From JADJNW01 sp964549655 (GTDB lineage Bacteria; Bacteroidota; Bacteroidia; Chitinophagales; Saprospiraceae), in NCBI GenBank assembly GCA_964549655.1, contig CAZJXN010000081.1, positions 1-24,504 of the forward strand: 24,504 nt of DNA, in the 5' to 3' direction. The notes under the pieces are model-generated. The model did not search any database, was not told where the DNA came from, and saw only the letters and a program-made list of their open reading frames with translations. A program made the position numbers and the translations under genes. Of this stretch, positions 1 through 8,336 are shown in pieces (the first letter of the stretch is position 1; every line of letters begins with the position of its first letter).

Positions 1-319
1 GACTTCCACCGCCGCCGCCGCCGAAGCCACCACCACCGCCGCCGCCACGGTTAAAACCGCCGCCGCCGCCACGAGATTCTCTAGGTTCTGCTTTCTTTAC
101 TACAATCGTGTTGCCATCCAAGTCGCTGTTATCCAATGCGTCAATCGCATTCTGTGCTTCATCATCGTTTGGCATTTCTACGAAACCAAATCCTTTTGAT
201 TTGCCGGTAAATTGGTCAGTAATGACCTTGGCAGAGTCTACCTCGCCGTAAGCTTCAAAAGCTTCTTGCAGATCAGCAGATTGTGTGCTGAAATTCAATT
301 TTGCAACAAAAATGTTCAT
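1..319 (-). CDS. Glycine-rich RRM RNA-binding protein (5' part, runs off the window)
   Basis: The reading frame starts at the ATG complementary to 317-319 and stays open to base 1, so only about 106 residues are present. It begins MNIFVAKLNF (RNP2-like, residues 3-8) and has a clear RNP1 octamer KGFGFVEM at residues 42-49, the two RNA-contacting strands of one RNA recognition motif. From about residue 83 it changes to a glycine tail with occasional Arg and Phe (RGGGG, FNRGG), truncated by the window edge. This architecture is that of the small single-RRM proteins of cyanobacteria and Bacteroidota, often cold- or stress-induced, cytoplasmic, and thought to bind RNA as chaperones. The gene has no Shine-Dalgarno site; the leader is A/T-rich. 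The family assignment is firm; the specific RNA targets are unknown. Confidence 0.93.
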   Translation of the reverse strand, partial: MNIFVAKLNFSTQSADLQEAFEAYGEVDSAKVITDQFTGKSKGFGFVEMPNDDEAQNAIDALDNSDLDGNTIVVKKAEPRESRGGGGGFNRGGGGGGGFGGGGGGS

Positions 320-709
320 TAGAAAAAATTAAAAAGTGAAAAATAAAAGTGAAAAAATAAACAATCATTTTTAACGGTAATCTGGTAAGTGTAGCGAAGA
401 ATGGTTTTAAAACTTCAAAGAGCAATTAAAATGTACTTGCTAACCTAAAGTAATACACATTACACAAAATGATTCGACAAAATTAGGTACAAAATTTATA
501 TTTTGCAAATAAATCTTGCATTATTAAAAAAATTGTGGTTAAATACAGTCATTAAGTACACATCGGCAGTTCACCGTTCACGCTTATTCAAGCGCCTCAA
601 CTATAAAAAAAGATTGTTAAAGCATTTCAATTGGATAAAGTAAGCCAGCAAATTTTCCTTTACACGTTGTAAAAATTCTATATCTTTCCTGCTAAAATCA
701 CACCTTTAT
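320..709. other. Divergent intergenic region, A/T-rich, no gene seen
   Basis: This stretch separates the divergent RRM and DUF2911 genes and must hold both promoters. I see no ORF or RNA gene in it. On the plus strand TATCTTTC at 681-688 resembles the Bacteroidota -7 element (TAnnTTTG) 22 nt before the DUF2911 ATG, but no TTG lies 19 nt upstream of it, so it is only a weak candidate. The A/T-rich leader in front of the RRM gene could be a long 5' UTR; that is inference. Confidence 0.5.
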
Positions 710-1249
710 ATGAAACGGACGTTACTTATTATCTTAGGCGTTGTTGCGGTATTGGCTATCGGCGCGTATATCTTTTTGCGCACCACTTTGAAAACCACAA
801 AAAAATCCAGCCCGGAGCAAACCATTACCTACAAAGAAAATGGAGCGGCTGTGTCCGTTTTCTATTGCCGCCCTTCCAAAAAAGGTCGAGAAATTTTCGG
901 CAGCCTCGTGCCTTACGGGCAATGGTGGCGCACGGGTGCGAATGAACCAACTACCATTGAAACTTCTAAAGACTTGAATTTCAACGGTCAAACTTTAAAA
1001 GCTGGAAAATATCATTTGGTCACGATACCCGATGCAAAAGAGTGGATGATTGTATTCAACAAAGAAATTCCATTTTGGGGTACGGAATATGACCCTACCA
1101 ATGATGTGCTGCGTGTGAAAGCACCGGTACAAAATGCACCTGACGCAATGGAATTATTTACCATCGCTTTTCAAAAAGCGGGCGACCAAGATGCCATTGC
1201 ATTTCAATGGGACCAAACGAAAGTGGCACTGCCATTTGCTGTGCAATAG
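710..1249 (+). CDS. DUF2911 family protein, N-terminally membrane-anchored
   Basis: A 179-residue protein. Residues 1-23 form one hydrophobic segment after MKR, a signal anchor or uncleaved signal peptide; no lipobox cysteine is present. The rest matches DUF2911 in order: a start strand (AAVSVFYCRPSKKGREIFG), the hallmark LVPYGQWWRTGANEPTTIE, then LKAGKYHLVTIPD, WMIVFNKE, and YDPTNDVLRVK. DUF2911 proteins are common in Bacteroidota, exported or periplasmic, and of unknown function. The length is usual for a single-domain member. It stands alone: the neighbours on both sides are on the opposite strand. The ATG at 710 is the only start that keeps the anchor. Confidence 0.88.
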   Translation: MKRTLLIILGVVAVLAIGAYIFLRTTLKTTKKSSPEQTITYKENGAAVSVFYCRPSKKGREIFGSLVPYGQWWRTGANEPTTIETSKDLNFNGQTLKAGKYHLVTIPDAKEWMIVFNKEIPFWGTEYDPTNDVLRVKAPVQNAPDAMELFTIAFQKAGDQDAIAFQWDQTKVALPFAVQ

Positions 1250-1472
1250 TAAGATTTACTAGGTAAGAGAGCGAGTTTAAATCGCAGGGACTCGGAGTTC
1301 GCCAAGTTTGATTGTCAGATTTTTGCGACTTTACGGCTTTGCATGATAAGTGAGTAGGCAGTTTACAGTAAGCATTTGGCAGTTGACAAAACATTGAAAA
1401 TCAATTAATTATGCTAAAATAAAAATGTCGCCTAATTCTGCCTAATTACTTATTTTTGCCCTATTACTTATT

Positions 1473-2690
1473 TTATAAAGTTTCGATATCCGCTTCCACA
1501 AGCATCGTTTTTTGAGTTTTTCTAACTTTTGATAAAGGCGTGGCACTACTTCTTTTCTGCTTTTTGCGTCGCCCCCACCAAATGTAAAAACCGGTAATAG
1601 GCAAACTCGCAGCCATCAAACTTCCACAAAACGCCAGTGTCATACCCGGCAAGCCCAATACTTTGCCAACGTGAATATCATAAATCATAAATTGGAGTTT
1701 TTCCGCGTCCGAAACCTTCGCGTAAGGCTTATTTTTTAATAATGCGCCGCTGGTTTGGTCGAATGCCAATTGGCTGCGTTGGATGTAATTATTGGCATTG
1801 TGGTAGGCAATGGTGCGAATGACGGCTTTTTTGTCTGCCGTTTCGGGTAGTAAAAACAGGAAGTTTTGTCCTTTTGGAATTGCTTTAAAGGACTGACTTA
1901 CAATATTTTGCAATACGCCCCCTCGATTGGTCAAAAGTGTATCCGAAAAAACGGCGGCTTCCTTGGCAGGCATTTTACCGCCGTTGGCAATCCACAGCAC
2001 TGGCTGGCGAAACCAATCAAAAGCGAAATAAAGTCCGGTTGAGGCAATGAATAATGTGATGAATAAGCTATAAAATCCCGGAATATTATGTAAATCATAA
2101 TTCTTGCGTTTCCATTTCGTCGTGTTTTTCCAGCGAAACCAGAAACGTTGCTTGGCGGCGGCTTTGTTTTTGGGCCACCAAAGAATTATACCCGTAATCA
2201 ACATAAGGACAAAAATAACCGTACTCCAGCCCACTATTTGATGCCCGATTTTACCCAATAGCAAATCATAATGTAAATGTAATAAGACCGGAAAGAAAGT
2301 CCATTTTGTATTTTCTACGTCCAGCACTGCGCCGCTGTAGGGATTGAGATATATCGTTTTGTAATAAGGAAATTGCGCGTTATAATTCGTTGCTTTTTTA
2401 TTAGATTTCAAAGCGATAAATTTATAACTATGCTTGCCATCGGGCTTTATCTCTACGCGGCCAATGGGCTTGGACGCGCCCAACTGTGCTTGTGCTATGG
2501 CGCGCAGGGTGTCAGCACTCAACAATGGCGCGGCTTGCGGCTGCACGAAAATTTTATCGGCATACACCCAATTTTTGATTTCTTTTTCAAAACAAAACAG
2601 ACAGCCCGTGATGCCCAAAATGCATACCACCAGCCCCGATGAAAGCCCCAGCCACAAATGAATTTTACCAACAATCTTTTTGAAAGTCAT
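1473..2690 (-). CDS. PepSY-associated TM helix protein (iron-regulated membrane protein type)
   Basis: A 405-residue inner-membrane protein with four likely helices: about residues 12-34 (starting HLWLGLSSGLVVCILGITG), 150-172 (QIVGWSTVIFVLMLITGIIL, then WWPK), 203-225 and 347-372 (ending ITGFYIWWGRRKKQ). Between helices 1 and 2 and again between 3 and 4 are PepSY-like extracytoplasmic regions, with the family's HLHYDLLLGKIGHQIVG stretch at about 138-154. The C-terminal tail is basic and cytoplasmic. Such proteins are usually encoded beside TonB-dependent siderophore receptors, and are proposed to help release or reduce iron in the periplasm. Here the TonB receptor remnant lies upstream on the same strand, so this gene probably outlived its partner. 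It appears complete and in frame. Its exact activity is unproven. Confidence 0.85.
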   Translation of the reverse strand: MTFKKIVGKIHLWLGLSSGLVVCILGITGCLFCFEKEIKNWVYADKIFVQPQAAPLLSADTLRAIAQAQLGASKPIGRVEIKPDGKHSYKFIALKSNKKATNYNAQFPYYKTIYLNPYSGAVLDVENTKWTFFPVLLHLHYDLLLGKIGHQIVGWSTVIFVLMLITGIILWWPKNKAAAKQRFWFRWKNTTKWKRKNYDLHNIPGFYSLFITLFIASTGLYFAFDWFRQPVLWIANGGKMPAKEAAVFSDTLLTNRGGVLQNIVSQSFKAIPKGQNFLFLLPETADKKAVIRTIAYHNANNYIQRSQLAFDQTSGALLKNKPYAKVSDAEKLQFMIYDIHVGKVLGLPGMTLAFCGSLMAASLPITGFYIWWGRRKKQKRSSATPLSKVRKTQKTMLVEADIETL

Positions 2691-2729
2691 GTTGTTTAAT
2701 TTTTACTTCTTTGTATAAAAACTTGCTTT

Positions 2730-2969
2730 ATGATACTCGAAATCGTCATTCCGACAGAAAATACCTACACCCTCCTTTTGCCAGATGAATTCATTGGCAA
2801 GAAGGTGGAAGTCATCGCTTTTGCATTGGAAGAAGTGGCCACGAATACAGAAATACCGCAAGCTAATCCAGCACAACGCCGGGCTCACCTGGACGAAATT
2901 TTGAAAAATTATACGTTTAATTCCGGTGGGTACAAATTTGACCGGAAAGGAGCGAACGATTATGAGTAA
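2730..2969 (+). CDS. Small antitoxin-like protein of a PIN toxin pair
   Basis: A 79-residue protein beginning MILEIVIPTENTYTLLLPDE. The N-terminal half resembles the beta-rich Bacteroidota antitoxin type that precedes PIN toxins, and the C-terminus (residues ~69-79, KFDRKGANDYE) matches the typical F-x-R-x-x-A-N-D-Y-E end. Its stop overlaps the following toxin start by 8 nt (ATGAGTAA), the usual coupling of type II toxin-antitoxin operons. Antitoxins of this class neutralise the nuclease and normally bind their own promoter; the gap to the divergent PepSY gene is only 39 bp, so any operator must lie there. The gene appears intact although its toxin is broken. The family is recognised from sequence pattern, not from a search. 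Confidence 0.7.
   Translation: MILEIVIPTENTYTLLLPDEFIGKKVEVIAFALEEVATNTEIPQANPAQRRAHLDEILKNYTFNSGGYKFDRKGANDYE
2946..2952 (+). promoter_or_regulatory. Shine-Dalgarno site AAAGGAG before the toxin start
   Basis: AAAGGAG ends 9 nt before the ATG at 2962, inside the antitoxin's last codons. Most genes in this window have no such site, so it stands out. It fixes the toxin start at 2962, not at the in-frame ATG at 2926. Confidence 0.6.
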
Positions 2970-3204
2970 AGAGAAAGTAATAAATCCGACCGCTTTTATA
3001 CTTGATACGTGTTCGTATCTAGTTGTCGAAAAATATACATTTAGTTTGGCTTTTGAATTAGTAAATAAATATAACTTCCAGTTATTTGACTCCATTGTTG
3101 CCGCCGCTGCTTTACAAGCAAATTGTAGCGTCTTGTACACGGAAGATGCGCAGCACAACCAATTGATAGAGAATAGATTATGAATTATAAATCCATTTCT
3201 ATAA
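2962..3204 (+). pseudogene. Internally deleted PIN-domain toxin with premature stop
   Basis: From the ATG at 2962 the frame gives 73 residues to a TGA at 3181-3183, about half the ~130-140 residues usual for this family. The start contains FILDTCSYL (residues 13-21), like the first PIN strand with its metal-binding Asp. It passes straight into the C-terminal half: FQLFDSIVAAAALQANC and LYTEDAQHNQLIENRL, which carries the later acidic residues. The middle, including the conserved Glu, is missing. After the TGA the same frame reads IINPFL and then TAA at 3202-3204; family members normally end NRLxIINPF, so the TGA appears to be a nonsense change of one internal codon. Two separate lesions point to a dead toxin. 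Metal coordination, and so ribonuclease activity, should be lost. Confidence 0.7.
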
Positions 3205-3280
3205 AAAAACTCCACCCTCCTGTTATACACAGGAAGCCAGTACTGTATTTTATTCATTTGATTTTTCAGTATCATTCCAT

Positions 3281-4035
3281 TTAAAACTTATACGACACCG
3301 TAAATGTCCCTCTTGCACCCGTTCCTTTGATGTAATCTGCTGCGCGCGCTGCCCATTGCGAAATCGTCGGATAATAATCTGCATTCAAAATATTTTCAAT
3401 GCCTAAAGCCGTGGAAATCTTTGGATTGAATTGATAGGAGCTGAACAAGTTGATGAGCGTGTAACTGTTCACGGGCGCTTGCGCGTAGGCGTAGAGCTTC
3501 GTAGTTGCGTTGGGGCTGAAGCGGTCGCGATTGCCCGCCGTCAGGCTGCTGATGGTCAGGTTCCACTGGGCGGTTGGTTGCAGGCGGATGTAAGCCGTGG
3601 TTTTGGATTAATTGCCAATTGTTCATTGATTTGACGCGCATTTACAATCGTGACTGCTGAGGGAATTTCGCGCAAGGACTCCGGCTGCCGACCCGCTGTG
3701 ATGACGAATTCTTCTAATTGTTTGGCAGTTTCTTGTAAGGTGAAATCAAAAGTACCTACTTCATTTTCAATAATTTCTATCTCTTGTTCAACAGATTGAA
3801 AGCCAATGCCGGAAACCAGCAGCGTCTGTTTGCCCGTTTTTGGCGATATTAATTCAAAGTTGCCGGATTCATCGGTAGTTGTGCCTATGTTGGTACTTTT
3901 CAGGCTGACGTTGACCAGTTCTATTGGTGCGCCGTCGCTGGTCGTTATTTTCCCTTGAATATTGCCCGTTTTCGCTTGTGCAATGCCTGTGAATACTAAA
4001 AATAAAATAATCACGAAAATGTATCTATGGTTCAT
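3281..4035 (-). pseudogene. TonB-dependent receptor remnant (N- and C-terminal ends joined by a deletion)
   Basis: From the ATG at 4033-4035 one frame gives a signal peptide (ending GIAQA, ~residue 21), a carboxypeptidase-regulatory-like domain (GNIQGKITTSDG to about residue 110), a TonB-box-like EEFVITAGRQPES, and the start of the plug (IPSAVTIVNARQINEQLAINP, ~125-145). Near 3600 the homology moves to another frame: TAYIRLQPTAQWNLTISS at about 3598-3545, then the last barrel strands (VNSYTLINLFSSYQF, GIENILNADYYPTI) and a terminal Phe before TAA at 3281-3283. The original frame stops at 3556-3558. So several hundred codons of plug and barrel are gone and a frameshift lies at the junction. 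Receptors of this type import siderophores, haem or similar ligands. A misassembly could give the same picture. Confidence 0.85.
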
Positions 4036-4080
4036 GTTAATTCAACGTTAAGTTTATTTAGACAAAATCTAATTACGGGG

Positions 4081-4111
4081 CAAAGATAGACCACGCGGCT
4101 GTTTTGACAAT
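4081..4111 (-). promoter_or_regulatory. Bacteroidota-type promoter of the TonB receptor remnant
   Basis: Read on the minus strand, ATTG (4111-4108), 19 nt, then TATCTTTG (4088-4081). This fits the Bacteroidota primary-sigma consensus (TTG, 19 nt, TAnnTTTG). The -7 box ends 46 nt before the ATG. The promoter looks intact, so the broken gene may still be transcribed. Confidence 0.55.
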
Positions 4112-4225
4112 ACCACCAGCTAAGTAATTTGTAGGGAGAAAATTAGGGAGGAGCGTACCTAGTATTAGGTAGCAATAATAAAAAAATGAATAATGAAGGA
4201 ATGAAAACCGTTGAGAGTTGGAGAT

Positions 4226-4258
4226 AGGTTTAGGAAATCTTGAAGATTTCCTAAACCT
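4226..4258. repeat. Perfect 33-bp palindrome, probable terminator or REP-like element
   Basis: The arm AGGTTTAGGAAATCTT is followed by one base (G) and then its exact reverse complement. It lies 5 bp beyond the stop codon of the antiporter gene (minus strand) and between two gene ends. The stem is long for an ordinary terminator and has no strong T tract. It shares its placement and size with the palindromes at 9272 and 9839 but not their sequence. Confidence 0.75.
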
Positions 4259-4263
4259 TTAAT

Positions 4264-6459
4264 TTATATTGTTGCGGGCTGTTCTACTGCTTTTGATTCC
4301 AGCAATTTATTATCCGTTGCGCCTTTTTTTACAATGATTAAAGAAGGGCTGTATTGAATCCATTGACTCTGATTATCAACGAGTTGTCGCCATTTGTCTT
4401 TATTTACAATTAATAAATCAAAGCGACTTAATAGCTCTTTATTTAGTATTTTTTCTTTTAATTCATTGATCGGCACGTCCTCGTCTGTTGGGACGATAGA
4501 TTCCCATGGCTGGTCAGAAAGGTTTAAAATTTCCACCGATGCGCCTTGATTTTTTGCCAGCATCCACGCGTAATCCAATGCTACTTTATCAGCAACATCA
4601 TAATATAATACTAAAATCTGTCGTATTTTATTCAAACCTCGGTCACTAAAAACCAACGTATCGCACTGCGTTTGATTCAAAATTTTAGAAATCCGACCTC
4701 CCAGTAAATCACTATCAAATAAGGCTTGCGCCGCGCCTACGACCAACACATCCGGGTCATAACGGTCGGTATAATGTATAATTTCATCTGTAATATCCTC
4801 GGTAGCACGATAATACGTTTTAAGTGGAATGTCCAGTGCTTGCGAGATTTCTAAAATAGGCGCAAAACTTTCGCGTTCAAATTTCTGGGCTTCTTCTGGC
4901 GAAATGTCGTAGCGCGGAGAGATGTGCATGGACGTATATTCTATTTTTTCTTTGGCATTTTCAGTCAATAAATGACATAATCTTAAAATACTTTCACCCA
5001 TTTCCGGTTTACCAAAAGACATTAAAATCTTTGGAATGCCGAGCCGCGCCGGTTCGAGTCCCCTACCCTTTTCGGGCATTAGATAGTTCAACAAATCAAG
5101 TGCCGGACCCGTCATAAACGTAGTCACTAGTGCCATAATCACAAGCATTGCAAAAATCTCCGCATTCAGTACGCCCAAGTCATACGCGATATTCAACACG
5201 ACTAATTCCATCAAACCCCGTGTGTTCATCAGCACACCAATGACTAAAGAATCTTTCCAACTCATCTTCATAAACCGCGCTGCACCTGCACTTCCAATCA
5301 ATTTTCCTGCAATAGCAACAACAATAATCAACCCACAAATCAGCCATAAATGCGGCTCATTGAGCAGCCCAATCTGCGTACGCAAACCCGTGAATACAAA
5401 GAAAAGCGGTAACAGCAGCACGAGCGCCACGTCTTCTATTTTTTCTGTAATGATGCGTTTGAACGTACCACCATCAGGCATAATCACACCCGCTATAAAT
5501 GCGCCAAAAAGCGCATGAATCCCAATGACTTCCGTCATCCAAGCAGATACTAACAGGACGATAAAGACCAGTGCCACTTGCGGTCTACCAATCATCTCCC
5601 GATTGGAATAATAATTGCCGACCCGCGTCATGAGTGGTTTCACCACATAAAACATAAAAGCTACATACGCCAACGCCAGCCCGATACTGACCAAGGCTAC
5701 ACCAATCGCGCCTGCTTTTACAATTGCAATGACCATTGCCAGTAAGCACCACGCCGTCACGTCATCCGCCGCCGCACACGTGATGACCATCGTACCAATC
5801 GGCTGATGCGTGAGTCCCCGCTCCTGCACAATCCGCGCCAATACTGGAAAAGCAGTGATACTGGTAGCCACGCCCATAAATAATGCAAACGCTGTGAACG
5901 GAATGTTATCTGGTGCAAATTCTTGATAGGTACTAAATGCCAACAACACACCCAACAAAAACGGAAATACAATACTCACATGACTGATGACCACCGCCGT
6001 GTGCGTCTGACCGCGCAAATTGCGAATATCTAATTCTAAACCAACCACAAACATGAACAGAATTAAGCCGATTTGACTCAACAACTGAAGATTGCTTAAA
6101 GACTGCGTTGGAAATAAAAACTGAGAGATTTCAGGCGAAAGCCAGCCTAACAAAGAAGGCCCTAATAAAATACCTGCCAGAATTTCACCTATAACCGCCG
6201 GTTGCCCGATGCGTTTTAACAATAAACTAAAGAGCCGTGCGACTACGATAATCGTAATGATTTGCAGAATGAGAATGCTCAACGAGTGCGTCAGATTGCT
6301 CCATAAATTGGCAGCAAAACTCGTGTCGCCCTTGGATTCAATAGCGTTTTGTGAGACTTTTCCTGCTTCTAAAAAAGTACCGTATTGCACCAAAAACCAG
6401 ATAAGCGCCACGGAGCCGCCAATCACAAGCGTATAAAAAAGTATATTTCTATATTGCAT
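4264..6459 (-). CDS. Cation:proton antiporter, CPA2 family, CHX/KefB-like, with C-terminal USP-like region
   Basis: A 731-residue inner-membrane protein. After an extra N-terminal hydrophobic segment (residues 5-24) and a short polar loop, residues 58-460 form the Na+/H+ exchanger transport domain: QPAVIGEILAGILLGPSLLG (86-105), FMFVVGLELD (135-144), TSITAFPVLARI (199-210), AADDVTAW (230-237) with the paired Asp 232/233 that bind the cation, and MNTRGLMELVVLN (411-423). The last two motifs are typical of the plant CHX-like branch. Residues ~470-720 are soluble and resemble two universal-stress-protein-like folds (for example VLVVGAAQALF and ILNQTQCDTLVFSD), probably regulatory. The reaction is K+ or Na+ against H+ exchange; the ion cannot be told from sequence. 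It is transcribed alone, divergent from the trehalase gene. Confidence 0.92.
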   Translation of the reverse strand: MQYRNILFYTLVIGGSVALIWFLVQYGTFLEAGKVSQNAIESKGDTSFAANLWSNLTHSLSILILQIITIIVVARLFSLLLKRIGQPAVIGEILAGILLGPSLLGWLSPEISQFLFPTQSLSNLQLLSQIGLILFMFVVGLELDIRNLRGQTHTAVVISHVSIVFPFLLGVLLAFSTYQEFAPDNIPFTAFALFMGVATSITAFPVLARIVQERGLTHQPIGTMVITCAAADDVTAWCLLAMVIAIVKAGAIGVALVSIGLALAYVAFMFYVVKPLMTRVGNYYSNREMIGRPQVALVFIVLLVSAWMTEVIGIHALFGAFIAGVIMPDGGTFKRIITEKIEDVALVLLLPLFFVFTGLRTQIGLLNEPHLWLICGLIIVVAIAGKLIGSAGAARFMKMSWKDSLVIGVLMNTRGLMELVVLNIAYDLGVLNAEIFAMLVIMALVTTFMTGPALDLLNYLMPEKGRGLEPARLGIPKILMSFGKPEMGESILRLCHLLTENAKEKIEYTSMHISPRYDISPEEAQKFERESFAPILEISQALDIPLKTYYRATEDITDEIIHYTDRYDPDVLVVGAAQALFDSDLLGGRISKILNQTQCDTLVFSDRGLNKIRQILVLYYDVADKVALDYAWMLAKNQGASVEILNLSDQPWESIVPTDEDVPINELKEKILNKELLSRFDLLIVNKDKWRQLVDNQSQWIQYSPSLIIVKKGATDNKLLESKAVEQPATI

Positions 6460-6494
6460 AGGTTTGGGTGTCGTATTGGTTTGACAAGGAATAG

Positions 6495-6511
6495 CGTTAA
6501 CACTATTAACG
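6495..6511. promoter_or_regulatory. Short inverted repeat, possible operator
   Basis: CGTTAA, five bases (CACTA), TTAACG: a perfect 6-bp inverted repeat in the 192-bp region between the divergent antiporter and trehalase genes. The form suits a dimeric repressor, and a sugar-responsive regulator of trehalase would be plausible, but no regulator gene is in the window. It may be chance. Confidence 0.25.
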
Positions 6512-6566
6512 ATAACTGGTTTGGTGGGAAAGGTGTTCTAAGATAAGCGCATTATTTTTTATAGGC

Positions 6567-6590
6567 GTAGGAAATCTTACAAGTTTCTTA
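6567..6590. repeat. Degenerate copy of the 4226 palindrome
   Basis: The sequence TAGGAAATCTT at 6568-6578 is identical to part of the arm at 4230-4240, and the right side (AAGTTTCTTA) pairs with it imperfectly. It lies upstream of the trehalase gene and not at a gene end. I read it as a decayed member of the same family; the match is short. Confidence 0.35.
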
Positions 6591-6651
6591 AGTCGGAAGC
6601 CGCTTTCTATCTATCTTGCCACGCAATATTTTCAAAAAATTAGCTTTGAGT

Positions 6652-8247
6652 ATGAAAATCGCACCACTATTGGCACTCGGAATTTTATCCTTCTTATTAA
6701 GTTGTAAACAAACACCCGTTGAATTGGAGCCAGCTATTGACACCAAAAGTAACTTATCGCCTGATGAGCGTTTCGGACAACTCTTTGCGGACGTACAAAT
6801 GGCGCAGGTTTTCGCCGATGGAAAAACCTTTGTGGATTGTGTGCCGCTCGCGCCTACCGATACTATTTTAGCAGCTTATGAAGCCAATAAAAATCAACCG
6901 GGATTTAATCTCCGAAACTTTGTACTGCAATATTTTAAAGAACCACAAAGCCACGCGCTTGCAAAAGATTTCAAAAGTGACTTGTCGCGTACCCCCGCCG
7001 AGCATATCAACGTGCTGTGGGACGTACTCACCCGCCAGCGCGATACGGCTACGCGCAGTTCGCTCCTACCCTTGCCCAATCCGTACATCGTGCCCGGCGG
7101 ACGTTTCCGGGAAGTATATTATTGGGATAGTTATTTTACAATGTTAGGTTTGCAGGCATCTAATAAAGGCGATATGATTGAAAATATGGTGGATAATTTT
7201 GCCTACCTATTGGACACGATTGGCTTTATTCCAAATGGGAATCGCACGTATTATTTGGGACGCTCGCAGCCGCCTTTTTTTGCTGCAATGGTTGGAATTT
7301 TAGCCGAAATGAAAGGCGATAGAATTTATACCAAATACTTGCCTGCTTTGCAAAAAGAATATGATTTTTGGATGGAGGGGGCAGAGAAGAGATCGGATAC
7401 AACAGTCTTTGCATATCGCCGAGTTGTGCAATTCGACAGCGTTATTTTAAATCGCTATTGGGATGATAAAAATACGCCACGCCCCGAAAGTTACCGCGAA
7501 GACGTGGCCACCGCCGCCAAAAGTGGCATACCGAAAGAGGAAATGTATCGTCATTTGCGAGCAGGTGCGGAGTCCGGTTGGGATTTTAGCAGTCGTTGGT
7601 TCAAAGATGGAAAGACCTTGGAGACGATTCACACCACCGAAATTATCCCTGTAGATTTGAATGCTTTGATGTATAATTTGGAAAAAACATTAGAAAAAGC
7701 ATACACCTTAAATCGAGATAGTACGAACGCTCAACGCTTTGCACAGCTCGCCACGAAGCGCCGTGAAGCCGTGTTGCGCTACTGTTGGAATCCTAAAATG
7801 GGCTATTTTGAAGATTATGATTTTGTAGTCAATCGGCGAACGGACATTCTATCTTTGGCTGGAATGTATCCTTTATTTTTTAGTATGGCAGAACCGGCAC
7901 AGGCGATACGCGCTGCAAAAGTCATCGAACAAAAGTTTTTAAAACCAGGCGGCGTAGTTTCTACCCTTACCGATACCGACCAACAATGGGACGCGCCCAA
8001 CGGCTGGGCTCCGTTGCAATGGATAACGATTCAGGGTTTACGCAATTATGGGTCCAGTGATTTAGCGAATACCATCAAGCGAAATTGGGTGAATCTAAAC
8101 ACCAACGTGTACCAAAATACGGGCAAAATGGTTGAAAAATATAACGTGCTGGACATTACGCTCGAAGCTGGCGGCGGCGAATATCCGGTACAGGATGGCT
8201 TCGGCTGGACGAATGGGGTGTTATTGAAATTGCTAACTGAAAAATAA
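6652..8247 (+). CDS. Alpha,alpha-trehalase, GH37, lipoprotein
   Basis: From the ATG at 6652 the protein has 531 residues. I prefer this to the in-frame TTG at 6616 because it gives a proper lipoprotein signal, MKIAPLLALGILSFLLSC, with Cys18 in the lipobox, and because a -7-like TATCTTGC (6612-6619) overlaps the TTG. Both trehalase signatures are present: PGGRFREVYYWDSYF (148-162) and QWDAPNGWAP (445-454), plus the glycine-rich GGGEYPVQDGFGWTNGV (507-523). Asp311 in SGWDFSSRW and Glu495 in VEKYNV match the positions of the catalytic acid and base known from E. coli trehalase. It hydrolyses trehalose to two glucose with inversion, in the periplasm or on the outer membrane as a lipid-anchored enzyme. 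It is followed 89 bp later by a mutarotase on the same strand. Confidence 0.95.
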   Translation: MKIAPLLALGILSFLLSCKQTPVELEPAIDTKSNLSPDERFGQLFADVQMAQVFADGKTFVDCVPLAPTDTILAAYEANKNQPGFNLRNFVLQYFKEPQSHALAKDFKSDLSRTPAEHINVLWDVLTRQRDTATRSSLLPLPNPYIVPGGRFREVYYWDSYFTMLGLQASNKGDMIENMVDNFAYLLDTIGFIPNGNRTYYLGRSQPPFFAAMVGILAEMKGDRIYTKYLPALQKEYDFWMEGAEKRSDTTVFAYRRVVQFDSVILNRYWDDKNTPRPESYREDVATAAKSGIPKEEMYRHLRAGAESGWDFSSRWFKDGKTLETIHTTEIIPVDLNALMYNLEKTLEKAYTLNRDSTNAQRFAQLATKRREAVLRYCWNPKMGYFEDYDFVVNRRTDILSLAGMYPLFFSMAEPAQAIRAAKVIEQKFLKPGGVVSTLTDTDQQWDAPNGWAPLQWITIQGLRNYGSSDLANTIKRNWVNLNTNVYQNTGKMVEKYNVLDITLEAGGGEYPVQDGFGWTNGVLLKLLTEK

Positions 8248-8336
8248 GTGGATGCTGGATAGTTGGATGCGAGTCATTTTGCGGGATTAAGTGATAAGCG
8301 AACTTCCAAACCTCCAAACTTTAAACATTTAGAAAT

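Noticed and set aside
1..75. GCC/CCG-rich simple repeat at the left edge
   Set aside because: On the minus strand it is the in-frame glycine-rich tail of the RRM protein, not an independent microsatellite.
2703..3275. A 190-codon minus-strand ORF across the antitoxin/toxin region
   Set aside because: It is antisense to the recognised antitoxin and PIN remnant, has odd composition, and resembles no family I know.
4156..4171. Small dyad TACCTA-GTAT-TAGGTA between the TonB remnant and the antiporter
   Set aside because: Six-bp arms in A/T-rich sequence are easily found by chance, and it lies upstream of the promoter with no clear role.
6616..6651. TTG start for the trehalase
   Set aside because: It would place 12 residues ahead of a good lipoprotein signal peptide and overlaps a -7-like promoter element.
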